64,000 bases of DNA, from the NCBI RefSeq assembly GCF_035207705.1, contig NZ_CP128187.1:1984001-2048000 (forward strand), given 5' to 3'. This DNA comes from Maribacter sp. BPC-D8 (GTDB taxonomy: Bacteria; Bacteroidota; Bacteroidia; Flavobacteriales; Flavobacteriaceae). The translations under genes and the position numbers were made by a program. The notes under the pieces are model-generated. The model worked only from the letters and a program-made list of their open reading frames with translations, was not told the DNA's origin and did no database searches. Below, piece after piece: positions 42,511-50,696 of this stretch. Numbering within the stretch: position 1 is the first letter of the stretch; every line of letters starts with the position of its first letter.

Positions 42511-43530
42511 ATGAACGAACCCCGATCCTTTACAGATAAATTTTTCTTGGTCGTAAAGGGACTTTGTATGGGTGCTGCCAATAAAGTACCTGGCGTATCT
42601 GGTGGTATTGTTGCCTTCGTTGGCGGTTTTTACGAAGAATTCATTTATTCGCTTCAAAAAATAAATGCAAAAGCCTTTAAGCTTCTTATTAATGGTAGGC
42701 TTAAAAGTTTCTACAGATATATAAATGGCTCTTTTCTAACGCTACTCATTTTTGGTATGCTAGTGAGCTATTTTAGTATTTCTAAAATACTAGACTATTT
42801 TTTGGTAACACATGAACTATATGTATGGTCTGCTTTTTTCGGTATGATCTTAGGCTCTATTTACTACATAGGTAAAGATTTCGATTACTGGAAAAAGAAA
42901 ACATTTACCGCTGCTATTATTGGCTTAAGTGTCGGTGTAGCCATCAGTTTTCTTAGTCCGGCAAAAGAAAACGACAACTTACTATTCATCTTTTTATGTG
43001 GTATGATCAGTGTGTCGGGCATGACATTACCCGGACTTTCGGGTTCATTCATATTAATTCTATTAGGTAATTATGTGCTGTTACTAGTAGACTCCGTAAA
43101 CGCATTATACGATACTTTCTCAGAATTATTAGTAGGTGATTTTAGTTTTACTTCAAACACCGAAAGATTACATACCCTTAAAATTTTAGCTGTGTTCACC
43201 TTGGGATCGGCAACAGGTCTAGTTACTCTTTCTCATTTATTGACTTTCGTATTAAAACATTATAAACATGTTACTACGGCAACTATATTGGGTTTCATAA
43301 CAGGATCACTAGGAGTTGTTTGGCCATGGAAAAAAACTATTTTTAAAACGGAAATTGATGGTGAAAGCATTTTAGATTCTAACGGAAAACAAATAATAAT
43401 GAACTACGAACGGTTTCTACCAGATATGACCACCGTAGAAAATTGGATGGCAATCATCTGTATTATATTTGGTATTAGTATTTTGCTACTTTTAGATTGG
43501 TATGGAAAAAACAGAAAAACAGAACGTTAA
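42511..43530 (+). CDS. DUF368 membrane protein, PopT-type (copy 2, divergent)
   Basis: 339 residues, 35 longer than copy 1. Its motifs diverge at the key block: GAANKVPGVSGGIVAFVGGFYEEFI (copy 1 has AELVPGVSGGTIAF), and the second motif is SGMTLPGLSGSFILILLGNYVLLLVDSV. It also carries an extra loop before the last helices (KTEIDGESILDSNGKQ). So the pair is an old tandem duplication and copy 2 may have a changed substrate or direction. It overlaps aroE by 29 bases. Confidence 0.9.
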   Translation: MNEPRSFTDKFFLVVKGLCMGAANKVPGVSGGIVAFVGGFYEEFIYSLQKINAKAFKLLINGRLKSFYRYINGSFLTLLIFGMLVSYFSISKILDYFLVTHELYVWSAFFGMILGSIYYIGKDFDYWKKKTFTAAIIGLSVGVAISFLSPAKENDNLLFIFLCGMISVSGMTLPGLSGSFILILLGNYVLLLVDSVNALYDTFSELLVGDFSFTSNTERLHTLKILAVFTLGSATGLVTLSHLLTFVLKHYKHVTTATILGFITGSLGVVWPWKKTIFKTEIDGESILDSNGKQIIMNYERFLPDMTTVENWMAIICIIFGISILLLLDWYGKNRKTER

Positions 43531-44254
43531 TTACGGCTTAATAGGCAAAGATATTTCTTATTCATTTTCAAGAGGATATTTTAAAAAGAAGTTCGAAGAT
43601 ATGGGGCTAGACCATTGCTCGTATCAAAATTTCGATTTACAAGCTATTTCAGAATTTCCGACCATCTTTAAAAACACTGAAAATGTACAAGGGCTGAATA
43701 TCACCATTCCGTATAAAGAAGAAGTTATGGCTTTTTTAGACGATATCGATATTGCAGCAAACAAGATAGGTGCGGTAAATACCATAAAATTTACTAAAAC
43801 TGGTTTAGTTGGTTTCAATACTGATGCCTACGGATTTCAAAAATCACTGGAACCCCATTTAAAAAAACATCACAAAAAGGCACTAATATTAGGTACTGGT
43901 GGAGCATCAAAAGCTGTAGCATTTGTACTTGAAGAACTTGGCATAACGTTTTCTTTCGTATCAAGAAGTGGTAAAAATAATGGTTATACTTATAATAACT
44001 TGACCGATAATATCATAGCTGAACATACCTTAATAATTAATTGCTCTCCTGTAGGCACTTTTCCTAACATTGAAGAAAAACCTGCAATTCCGTATTCCAA
44101 AATTGGAAAACAACATCTTCTTTTCGACCTAATATATAATCCTGAAGAAACTGCATTTTTATCCACCGGTAAAGCCAATGGGGCTACGATTTGTAACGGA
44201 CATAGAATGCTAGAGTTCCAAGCAGAAAAATCTTGGGAGATTTGGAACCGTTAA
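43502..44254 (+). CDS. aroE: Shikimate dehydrogenase
   Basis: 250 residues. N-terminal substrate motif YSFSRGYFKKKF, catalytic-Lys region LNITIPYKEEVM, AVNTIKF, and NTDAYGFQKSL. The NADP-binding loop is LGTGGASKAVAFVLEELG. It reduces 3-dehydroshikimate in aromatic amino acid synthesis. The length and the 29-base overlap with copy 2 of the DUF368 genes show it is cotranscribed with them. It is shorter than E. coli AroE (272), as typical of the clade. Confidence 0.94.
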   Translation: MEKTEKQNVNYGLIGKDISYSFSRGYFKKKFEDMGLDHCSYQNFDLQAISEFPTIFKNTENVQGLNITIPYKEEVMAFLDDIDIAANKIGAVNTIKFTKTGLVGFNTDAYGFQKSLEPHLKKHHKKALILGTGGASKAVAFVLEELGITFSFVSRSGKNNGYTYNNLTDNIIAEHTLIINCSPVGTFPNIEEKPAIPYSKIGKQHLLFDLIYNPEETAFLSTGKANGATICNGHRMLEFQAEKSWEIWNR

Positions 44255-44352
44255 ACTCAATACCTTCATTTTATTTATAAGCTAGACATTGTAAATTATA
44301 GGTTTCCGTTAGATTACTCTTTTACCTTTTAACTAAAAAGACTAATCAATTC

Positions 44353-44383
44353 TTTGCTAGTCGTAGGGTTGTCACTATCTTGT
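44353..44383 (+). promoter_or_regulatory. Promoter of the DUF349 gene
   Basis: TTTG (44353-44356), a 19-base spacer and TATCTTGT (44376-44383). The -7 box has one mismatch from TAnnTTTG. The leader would be about 15 bases. Confidence 0.55.
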
Positions 44384-44402
44384 AAGCATATAATTTAGGA
44401 AT

Positions 44403-46421
44403 ATGTCTGAGGATAAAGAACAACAATTACCAGAGAATTCAGTAGAGGAAAATACTGTAATAGAATCTGCTGAAAATACAGTAGAAGAAACAGTAAATAC
44501 TACTGAAGAATCAACAGAATTACCAACAGAGCCTTCAACTGAAGCTAACGAAGCTGCAGAAGAAACTGATGTAATGAACGAGATTGACGATTCTAATGCT
44601 GAAGACGCTGAAGATACCGATACTGTAAAAAGACATGAAATACCTATGCCAGATTACCATGAAATGAGCATGGAAAATTTGGTGGGCGAATTACAACGAT
44701 TAGTTAAGAACGAAAAGGTTCAAGCGATAAGAAAACATGTTGACTCCATTAAAGACGAATTCAATCAGAAATTTGATGAGTTTTTAGAAGAAAAGAAAGA
44801 AGAATTCATTGCTAACGGCGGTAATGAAATTGATTTTAGATATAATTCTGTAGACAAACAACAGTTCAACGAAGTATACTCAGAATACAGAGACAAGCGT
44901 AACCAACATTATAAAAGCTTAGAGAAAAGTCATAAAGAAAATCTTGCCTATAGATTAGATCTTATTGAACAGCTGAAAGCATTGGTTAATGTTGAAGAAG
45001 ATATAAATACTACATATAACAATTTCAAAGATATACAGGCTAAATGGCGCCATGCTGGAGCTATACCGCGTGCTGATTATAACAATGTTTGGAAAACATA
45101 CCACCACCACATTGAAATTTTCTATGATTTTTTAAATATTAATAGAGACTTAAGAGATTTAGATTTTAAGCACAACCTTGAAGAAAAAGGTAAAATAGTT
45201 GCTAGAGCCGAAGAACTATCGAAAGAACCAGATTTAAATAGAGCCTTTAGAGAACTACAAGTATTACACAAAATCTGGAAAGAAGATTTGGGACCTGTAG
45301 GTAAAGACCACAGAGAAGAAATTTGGGACCGTTTTAGTGCAGCAACCAAAATTATCCACGAAAGAAGACAAGATTACTTTAAGAATCTTGATAAAATAAA
45401 AGAGGAAAATTTAGAGCGTAAACATGCAATTATTGCTGAGATAAGTACACTTAGTGAAAATGTTTCAAGCAATCATGGTACTCTTCAACAACAGATAAAA
45501 AAATTAGAAGAACTTAGAGAAGCTTTTTTCAAGGCAGGTCAAGTACCACAAAAAGTAAATTCTAAAACTTGGAACAGTTTTAAAGGAGCAGTTCGTGTAT
45601 TCAATCAAAATAAAAATGCTTTTTACAAGAACCTTAAAAAAGACCAACAAGAGAATTTAGATAAAAAAAGAGCTTTATTAGAAATTGCAGTTTCAATAAA
45701 GGATAGTGACGATTTTGACGCGACGACTTCAGAAATGAAACGCATTCAAGGACAGTGGAAAAAAATTGGTCATGTTCCAAGAAAGTACTCCGACAAATTA
45801 TGGAAGGATTTTAAAGCTGCCTGCAATCACTACTTCGACAGATTAAATGCACTTAAAAATGATGCCTTTAAAGAAGAGGAAGCTAATTTTAAACTAAAAG
45901 ATGAATTCCTTGACCGTCTTAAGGCATTTGAGTTAAGTGGTGACAAAGCTAAAGATTTAGAGGCTATCGAGAAATTTTCTGAAGAATGGAAAACTTATGG
46001 CAGAGTTCCTTTCAAAAAGAAAAACATCAATCAGAAGTTCGATAAAATTATAGATGCGCTATATGAAAAATGTGGTGTGAGCAAGCAAGAATCTGAACTG
46101 TTGAAATATGGCAACAAAATTCAGCAACTTAGCAATAACGACAATCAAGAACGTGCTATACAGAATGAGCGTGCTTTTATCAGAAAAAAGATAGATGAGA
46201 GCAAAGACGAAATTAGACAGTTAGAAAATAACTTACAGTTTTTCTCTAACGCATCAGAAACTAATCCGTTAGTACAAGATGTTATCAAAAGAGTTAACCA
46301 ACACAAAGAATCATTGGCTGCTTGGAAAGCTAAATTGAAAAAATTAAACATCTTAAAAAATACACTTCTCAAAGAAGACGAGGAAGCAGAGGTTACAGAA
46401 GAGCCTACAACCGAAGAATAA
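44403..46421 (+). CDS. DUF349 repeat protein
   Basis: 672 residues. The first ~75 are very acidic and rich in Glu and Thr (low complexity). From about 150 to 620 at least five DUF349-type helical repeats occur, each with the W-KxxG-VPR-like core: IQAKWRHAGAIPRADYNNVWK, LHKIWKEDLGPVGKDHREEIW, LREAFFKAGQVPQKVNSKTW, IQGQWKKIGHVPRKYSDKLW and FSEEWKTYGRVPFKKKNINQ. A coiled-coil C-terminus follows. Predicted cytoplasmic; the function of DUF349 is not established, though a role in nucleic-acid or stress binding has been suggested for related proteins. Confidence 0.9.
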   Translation: MSEDKEQQLPENSVEENTVIESAENTVEETVNTTEESTELPTEPSTEANEAAEETDVMNEIDDSNAEDAEDTDTVKRHEIPMPDYHEMSMENLVGELQRLVKNEKVQAIRKHVDSIKDEFNQKFDEFLEEKKEEFIANGGNEIDFRYNSVDKQQFNEVYSEYRDKRNQHYKSLEKSHKENLAYRLDLIEQLKALVNVEEDINTTYNNFKDIQAKWRHAGAIPRADYNNVWKTYHHHIEIFYDFLNINRDLRDLDFKHNLEEKGKIVARAEELSKEPDLNRAFRELQVLHKIWKEDLGPVGKDHREEIWDRFSAATKIIHERRQDYFKNLDKIKEENLERKHAIIAEISTLSENVSSNHGTLQQQIKKLEELREAFFKAGQVPQKVNSKTWNSFKGAVRVFNQNKNAFYKNLKKDQQENLDKKRALLEIAVSIKDSDDFDATTSEMKRIQGQWKKIGHVPRKYSDKLWKDFKAACNHYFDRLNALKNDAFKEEEANFKLKDEFLDRLKAFELSGDKAKDLEAIEKFSEEWKTYGRVPFKKKNINQKFDKIIDALYEKCGVSKQESELLKYGNKIQQLSNNDNQERAIQNERAFIRKKIDESKDEIRQLENNLQFFSNASETNPLVQDVIKRVNQHKESLAAWKAKLKKLNILKNTLLKEDEEAEVTEEPTTEE

Positions 46422-46524
46422 GTATTTTTTAATATTGCTGCGCATATAACATTTATATCTTTCGGGCGTTAATTATGTAAGAAATTACCTACTATAAAAT
46501 TTAGCGATTAGTTATATCTAATAT

Positions 46525-47736
46525 ATGGTTAAGCCAGAAATACCAAAAAACGAACAACAGCGGTTAGAAGCATTAAAAAGCTTTAATGTTCTTGATACCC
46601 TAGAAGAAAAAGAATACGATGCCATAACGCGAATTGCTGCAGATATTTGCAACACGCCTATGGCATTAGTTTCATTAGTTGATGAAGGTAGGCAATGGTT
46701 TAAATCTCATCATGGCATAGATGCTACCGAAACCCCAAGAGATTTAGCTTTTTGTGCACATGCCATTAACACCCCCGATTCTTTATTATTAGTAAACGAT
46801 GCAAGTAAAGATGAACGCTTTTCTGACAACCCCTTAGTAACCGGCGGACCTTCAGTACAGTTTTATGCTGGTGCCCCATTGAATACTAAAGAAGGTGAAT
46901 CTATAGGCACATTATGCGTAATTGACACAAAACCACGTGCTGAATTTACCGAAAGACAACAAGCCTCTCTAAGAGACCTTGCCGATCAAGTAATGGCGCA
47001 GCTAGAACTTCGAAGGCAAAATATTAAGGAAAAGATTGTTAATGAAGAATTACGTATTAAGAATAATCAATTAAAGCAGTTATCATATCGAATGGCGCAT
47101 GATATGAAAACCCCTTTATTAGGTATTAGTTCTGTTATTGGGTTTATTAAAGAAGATTATACTGAGTTCTTTAAGGATACCGAGATACCGAATTACTTAA
47201 GTATTATAGATAATAGAGTTGAATATATGGAATCATTAATTAATGGGATCATTAATTACAACGCTATAACCAATGCAGATATAAAAGTAGAGAACTTTAA
47301 TGTTTCAAAAGAATTACAGGGTGTACTCAATAAACAATCTGATAACCATAAAGTACAATTACACTTAGAAAATTGCAATCACAACATAAATCATTCTTTA
47401 AATAGCTTTGACCAAATATTTAGAGATTTAATATCTAACAGTATTAAATTTACTGATAAATCAGACATTAAAATAAACGTATCATTCAGTGAAAATCAAA
47501 ACTTCTATTCTTTCACTTTTGAAGATAACGGTCCGGGAATACCTGAGAGATACTGGGAAAAAGTTTTCGTCTTATTCGAAAAGCTAGGTACAGAAGACAC
47601 TAAAGATACCGGTATTGGTTTGACAACTATAAAAGAGCTCATAGAAAAACTTGGAGGCAGCATTACTATAGGCAAACGTAAAGACAATAAAGAAGGCGTA
47701 CATTTCAGCTTTACACTTTCTAAAAATCTCGTTTAA
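46525..47736 (+). CDS. GAF-domain sensor histidine kinase
   Basis: 403 residues with no membrane segment. The GAF domain (about 25-165) has ITRIAADICNTPMALVSLVDEGRQWFKSHHGID and FYAGAPLNTKEGESIGTLCVID. A short linker helix leads to a HisKA-like segment with the phospho-acceptor His192 in SYRMAHDMKTPLLGISSVIG. A HATPase domain follows with NSIKFTD (N box), EDNGPGIPERYWEKVFVLFEKLG and TGIGLTTIKELIEKLGGSI (G boxes). No response regulator or receiver lies nearby, so it is an orphan kinase. Its 13-base gap to the following small cytochrome gene suggests cotranscription. Confidence 0.92.
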   Translation: MVKPEIPKNEQQRLEALKSFNVLDTLEEKEYDAITRIAADICNTPMALVSLVDEGRQWFKSHHGIDATETPRDLAFCAHAINTPDSLLLVNDASKDERFSDNPLVTGGPSVQFYAGAPLNTKEGESIGTLCVIDTKPRAEFTERQQASLRDLADQVMAQLELRRQNIKEKIVNEELRIKNNQLKQLSYRMAHDMKTPLLGISSVIGFIKEDYTEFFKDTEIPNYLSIIDNRVEYMESLINGIINYNAITNADIKVENFNVSKELQGVLNKQSDNHKVQLHLENCNHNINHSLNSFDQIFRDLISNSIKFTDKSDIKINVSFSENQNFYSFTFEDNGPGIPERYWEKVFVLFEKLGTEDTKDTGIGLTTIKELIEKLGGSITIGKRKDNKEGVHFSFTLSKNLV

Positions 47737-47749
47737 TGCTAGTTAGTAT

Positions 47750-48070
47750 ATGAAATTAGTAATCTGGATTGTTTTAGTTATTACCACTTTCATTTCTCAA
47801 GCACCTAGTAACGACCAACAAATAATAGCATCTCAAACTAATACTACCAAACAAGATGCATATTCAGTATTAAATACAAAATGTAATTTTTGCCATTCCG
47901 TAAAAAAGAATAGAACCATCTTTTCACTAGAAAATATGTATGACCTAGCAAAAGCAATAGAATATCAAGTTTTTATAAAGAAGAAAATGCCGAAAGGCAG
48001 AAAGAACAACTTATCAAGTTTAGAAGAAGAAAAATTATTGAAATGGATTAGTTCCCTCGATAAGACATAA
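47750..48070 (+). CDS. Small monohaem cytochrome c
   Basis: 106 residues. Signal peptide MKLVIWIVLVITTFISQA. The haem motif CNFCH lies at Cys45-His49. A Met-containing KKKMPKGRKNN segment about 40 residues later is placed to supply the distal ligand. The overall pattern (an N-terminal CxxCH, MPxG, then a helix LEEEKLLKWISSL) is that of short c-type domains from Bacteroidota. It is probably periplasmic. Cotranscription with the GAF kinase is likely. Confidence 0.85.
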   Translation: MKLVIWIVLVITTFISQAPSNDQQIIASQTNTTKQDAYSVLNTKCNFCHSVKKNRTIFSLENMYDLAKAIEYQVFIKKKMPKGRKNNLSSLEEEKLLKWISSLDKT

Positions 48071-48072
48071 AA

Positions 48073-48096
48073 AAAGCCTCTATAAATAGAGGCTTT
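48073..48096. terminator. Terminator between the cytochrome gene and rny
   Basis: 10-bp stem (48073-48082 with 48087-48096), loop TAAA. On the minus strand it is followed by a run of Ts, so it best serves rny. The plus-strand tract is poorer, TTTAATTTAA. Confidence 0.75.
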
Positions 48097-48118
48097 AATT
48101 TAATACTATAAACTTAAA

Positions 48119-49687
48119 TTACTTTGCTACATTGACAGCTCTTGTCTCACGTATTACAGTAACTTTTACCTGACCAGGATAGGTCATATCTGTTTGTATT
48201 TTTTGTGAAATCTCAAAAGACAATTGAGCAGCTCTATCATCATTTACTTTTTCGCTCTCAACGATAACACGAAGCTCTCTACCCGCTTGTATAGCGTAAG
48301 CCTTCTGTACACCACTAAAGCCAAAAGCAACCTCTTCAAGGTCTTTTAAACGCTGAATATAAGAATCTAATACTTGTCTTCTTGCTCCTGGTCGTGCACC
48401 ACTAATGGCATCACAAACCTGTACTATAGGTGCAATTAAAGTTTTCATTTCAATTTCATCGTGGTGAGCACCGATGGCATTACATACCTCTGGCTTCTCT
48501 CCGAACTTCTCAGCCCACTGCATACCTAAGATAGCGTGTGGCGTTTCAATTTCATTTTCAGTATTCGGCACTTTACCTATATCATGTAAAAGTCCGGCAC
48601 GTTTAGCGATTTTAGGATTCAATCCTAACTCAGCAGCCATAACACCACAAAGTTTAGCAACTTCTCTAGAGTGTTGTAACAAATTCTGGCCGTAAGAAGA
48701 TCTATACTTCATTCTACCAACTGCACGTATTAACTCTGGGTGTAAACCATGAATACCTAAGTCGATAACAGTACGTTTACCTATTTCAACGATCTCTGCC
48801 TCTATTTGTTTTTCGGTCTTTTTAACTATCTCTTCAATTCTTGCAGGGTGAATTCTACCATCTGTCACTAACTTATGAAGTGAAAGTCTTGCAACCTCTC
48901 TTCTAACAGAATCGAAACAAGAAAGTATAATAGCTTCTGGTGTATCATCAACAATAATCTCAACACCGGTAGCAGCTTCTAGTGCTCTAATATTTCTACC
49001 TTCTCTACCAATAATTCTACCTTTAACATCATCAGATTCGATATTAAATACAGACACACAGTTTTCAACTGCTTCTTCTGTACCAATTCTCTGAATGGTA
49101 TTAATTATAATTTTACGAGCTTCTTGTTGTGCTGTAAGTTTAGATTCTTCAACAGTAGATTGAATGTAAGCCATAGCATCAGTCTTGGCAGTTTCTTTCA
49201 AACTCTGCACCAATTGATTTTTAGCTTCATCTGCAGAAAGTCCAGAAATAACTTCTAATTGTTGAATTTGGCTTTTATGCATTTTATCCAACTCCTCATG
49301 ACGTTTGTCAAAAAGTTCTTTTTTCTGTTCTACGTCTTTCAGTTTATTATCTAGCTGAGAGTTCATGTTCTTGTTTTTGGCAAGTTCACTACTCACTTGA
49401 GACTCTTTATCTCTTGTGCGCTTCTCTGCTTCGTTTATCTTTCTGTCTTTATTGTTAATTACCTTTTCGTGCTCAGCTTTTAATTCTAAAAACTTCTCTT
49501 TCGCCTGTAAAATCTTTTCTTTCTTGACACTCTCTCCCTCTGTATTTGCATCTTTTAATATGCGTTCAGCGTCTTTCTTTGCGTTTATTATGGTTTTAGA
49601 GGCTTTCCCTTTTTCCAAAAATTTTGCTATTGCAAAACCGATTGCCAGCCCAACTATTGCGGCAATAATTATCATTGTACTATCCAT
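48119..49687 (-). CDS. rny: Ribonuclease Y
   Basis: 522 residues from the ATG at 49687, the length typical for RNase Y. An extra 10 codons upstream (ATG at 49717) would read into the 6S RNA terminator. Order: N-terminal membrane helix ([19 protein letters not shown]), a long coiled coil, KH domain with [22 protein letters not shown], and HD domain with [10 protein letters not shown] and [11 protein letters not shown]. It starts mRNA decay at the membrane. It lies downstream of the 6S RNA gene and may receive read-through from it. Confidence 0.96.
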   Translation of the reverse strand: MDSTMIIIAAIVGLAIGFAIAKFLEKGKASKTIINAKKDAERILKDANTEGESVKKEKILQAKEKFLELKAEHEKVINNKDRKINEAEKRTRDKESQVSSELAKNKNMNSQLDNKLKDVEQKKELFDKRHEELDKMHKSQIQQLEVISGLSADEAKNQLVQSLKETAKTDAMAYIQSTVEESKLTAQQEARKIIINTIQRIGTEEAVENCVSVFNIESDDVKGRIIGREGRNIRALEAATGVEIIVDDTPEAIILSCFDSVRREVARLSLHKLVTDGRIHPARIEEIVKKTEKQIEAEIVEIGKRTVIDLGIHGLHPELIRAVGRMKYRSSYGQNLLQHSREVAKLCGVMAAELGLNPKIAKRAGLLHDIGKVPNTENEIETPHAILGMQWAEKFGEKPEVCNAIGAHHDEIEMKTLIAPIVQVCDAISGARPGARRQVLDSYIQRLKDLEEVAFGFSGVQKAYAIQAGRELRVIVESEKVNDDRAAQLSFEISQKIQTDMTYPGQVKVTVIRETRAVNVAK

Positions 49688-49703
49688 AGTGTAATTTATT
49701 AAT

Positions 49704-49873
49704 AAAAAAAAGCCCACATTGGAGAAGTTTTGATCAAACTCCGGTAAACAGGTTTAGGGCTAACAGACTGATCAAGGATCCCTATACAAGTAGGGCTTGC
49801 TTTTACAATCTAAACTCACCCTTTTTAAAAAAAATAAATGTTGAGTTTGTCAAAAGGTATTACCAATGTGGGC
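49704..49873 (-). ncRNA. ssrS: 6S RNA (flavobacterial type)
   Basis: Between zapA and rny lies a 170-base non-coding region whose ends pair over their whole length: GCCCACATTGG at the 5' end (complement of 49863-49873) with CCAATGTGGGC at the 3' end (complement of 49712-49722), followed by a T8 tract. That is a long-range closing helix plus a terminator, as in 6S RNA. Inside are a terminal hairpin (CCCTA...TAGGG, near 49780-49795) and a GGAG...CTCC hairpin on the 3' side near 49722-49743, like the hairpin of the central bubble. 6S RNA imitates an open promoter and sequesters sigma-70 RNA polymerase in stationary phase. Linkage to zapA is the same as in E. coli. Alternative: a leader for rny. 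Confidence 0.8.
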
Positions 49874-49879
49874 AGTAAC

Positions 49880-49912
49880 TTAATATATTTAAAAGAACGT
49901 TTTTATTTCAAA
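49880..49912 (-). promoter_or_regulatory. Promoter of the 6S RNA, inside the end of zapA
   Basis: On the minus strand TTTG (complement of 49909-49912, in the last codons of zapA) and TATATTAA (complement of 49880-49887) are spaced by 21 bases. Transcription would begin at the first base of the closing stem, about 49873-49875. Confidence 0.5.
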
Positions 49913-50199
49913 GCTAATTTAGATGACACCAAATCTTCTAGCGCTTGTAAACGCTCTTCAGCTTCTTTGGTACCTTCTGTTTGCTCTATGCCATTCTGTT
50001 CAATTTTAGACGCAAATTGCAAGGCACACATGGCCAAAACATCTTGTTTGTCTCTAACTGCATAATTCTTCTCAAATTTTTTAGCCAACTCTTCTATATT
50101 TTTAGCTGCTTTACGCAAGCCTTCTTCCTGAGCAGGGTCGATAGTCAATGGGTAGACCCTATCAGCAATAGAAAGTTTTATTTTGAGCTTTTCTGACAT
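49903..50199 (-). CDS. zapA: Cell division protein ZapA
   Basis: 98 residues. N-terminal globular part (LKIKLSIADRVYPLTIDPAQEEGLRKAAKNI) and a coiled-coil C-terminus with the motif QDVLAMCALQFASKI typical of ZapA. ZapA stabilises the FtsZ ring. It follows the 96-residue coiled-coil gene by 13 bases and precedes the 6S RNA gene. Confidence 0.93.
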   Translation of the reverse strand: MSEKLKIKLSIADRVYPLTIDPAQEEGLRKAAKNIEELAKKFEKNYAVRDKQDVLAMCALQFASKIEQNGIEQTEGTKEAEERLQALEDLVSSKLALK

Positions 50200-50212
50200 A
50201 TTATTATAAACA

Positions 50213-50503
50213 TTACTCCGACAATTGAGCTATACAATGGTCCAACTCTCGTATTAATGTATTTATTTTAAGCTTAGCTTCTGTTTTATTGGTATTACTG
50301 CCAAGCATTGAATTTGCAAGTTTGAGTGAATTATATTTTTCTTCCCATTCAGACACCGTTTTACTGGTATTTTCTTGTGAAGATTTTATATTCGTTAATT
50401 CTTTTTCTAATTCAATATTAGCATTGTTTAAAACCTCAAGTTTATGCAACAATTTGCTAATTTTATTTTCTAAAGAATCAACAATTTTAATTAACTCGCC
50501 CAT
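50213..50503 (-). CDS. Small coiled-coil protein upstream of zapA (possibly division-related)
   Basis: 96 residues, nearly all heptad-like with Leu/Ile positions (IKIVDSLENKISKLLHKLEVLNNANIELEKELTNIK) and no membrane helix. Its position and coiled-coil nature resemble ZapB, but similarity is too general to claim it. It has its own good promoter (50528-50558) and is coupled to zapA, so a role at the divisome is a reasonable guess. Confidence 0.8.
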   Translation of the reverse strand: MGELIKIVDSLENKISKLLHKLEVLNNANIELEKELTNIKSSQENTSKTVSEWEEKYNSLKLANSMLGSNTNKTEAKLKINTLIRELDHCIAQLSE

Positions 50504-50527
50504 ACATTACAATCAATGCGATTTACA

Positions 50528-50558
50528 CAAAGTTAACATACATTATATGACTTAGCAA
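50528..50558 (-). promoter_or_regulatory. Promoter of the coiled-coil/zapA operon
   Basis: On the minus strand TTG (complement of 50556-50558), a 20-base spacer and TAACTTTG (complement of 50528-50535), an exact match to TTG-N17-23-TAnnTTTG. The leader is about 20 bases. Confidence 0.75.
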
Positions 50559-50696
50559 TAGTTTTTTGAAATATTCGTAAATCTGTTGTTCTTAATTTCA
50601 GAATACATTACTATAAACTCTTTATTATAATTTTAGCGTGCTCAACTTCACGTAATTGTTATTGATTAATTATTTTCGCACTATTGCTGTCTACCT

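Noticed and set aside
41583-43530. The two DUF368 genes as one frameshifted gene
   Set aside because: Each is complete, with its own N-terminal and mid-protein signature and a proper start and stop.
49688-49717. Ten extra N-terminal residues of RNase Y
   Set aside because: They overlap the 6S RNA closing stem and T-run; the ATG at 49687 gives the usual length and membrane helix.
49704-49873. tRNA or tmRNA in the zapA-rny gap
   Set aside because: No cloverleaf or T-loop motif; the long closing helix with terminator fits 6S RNA better.
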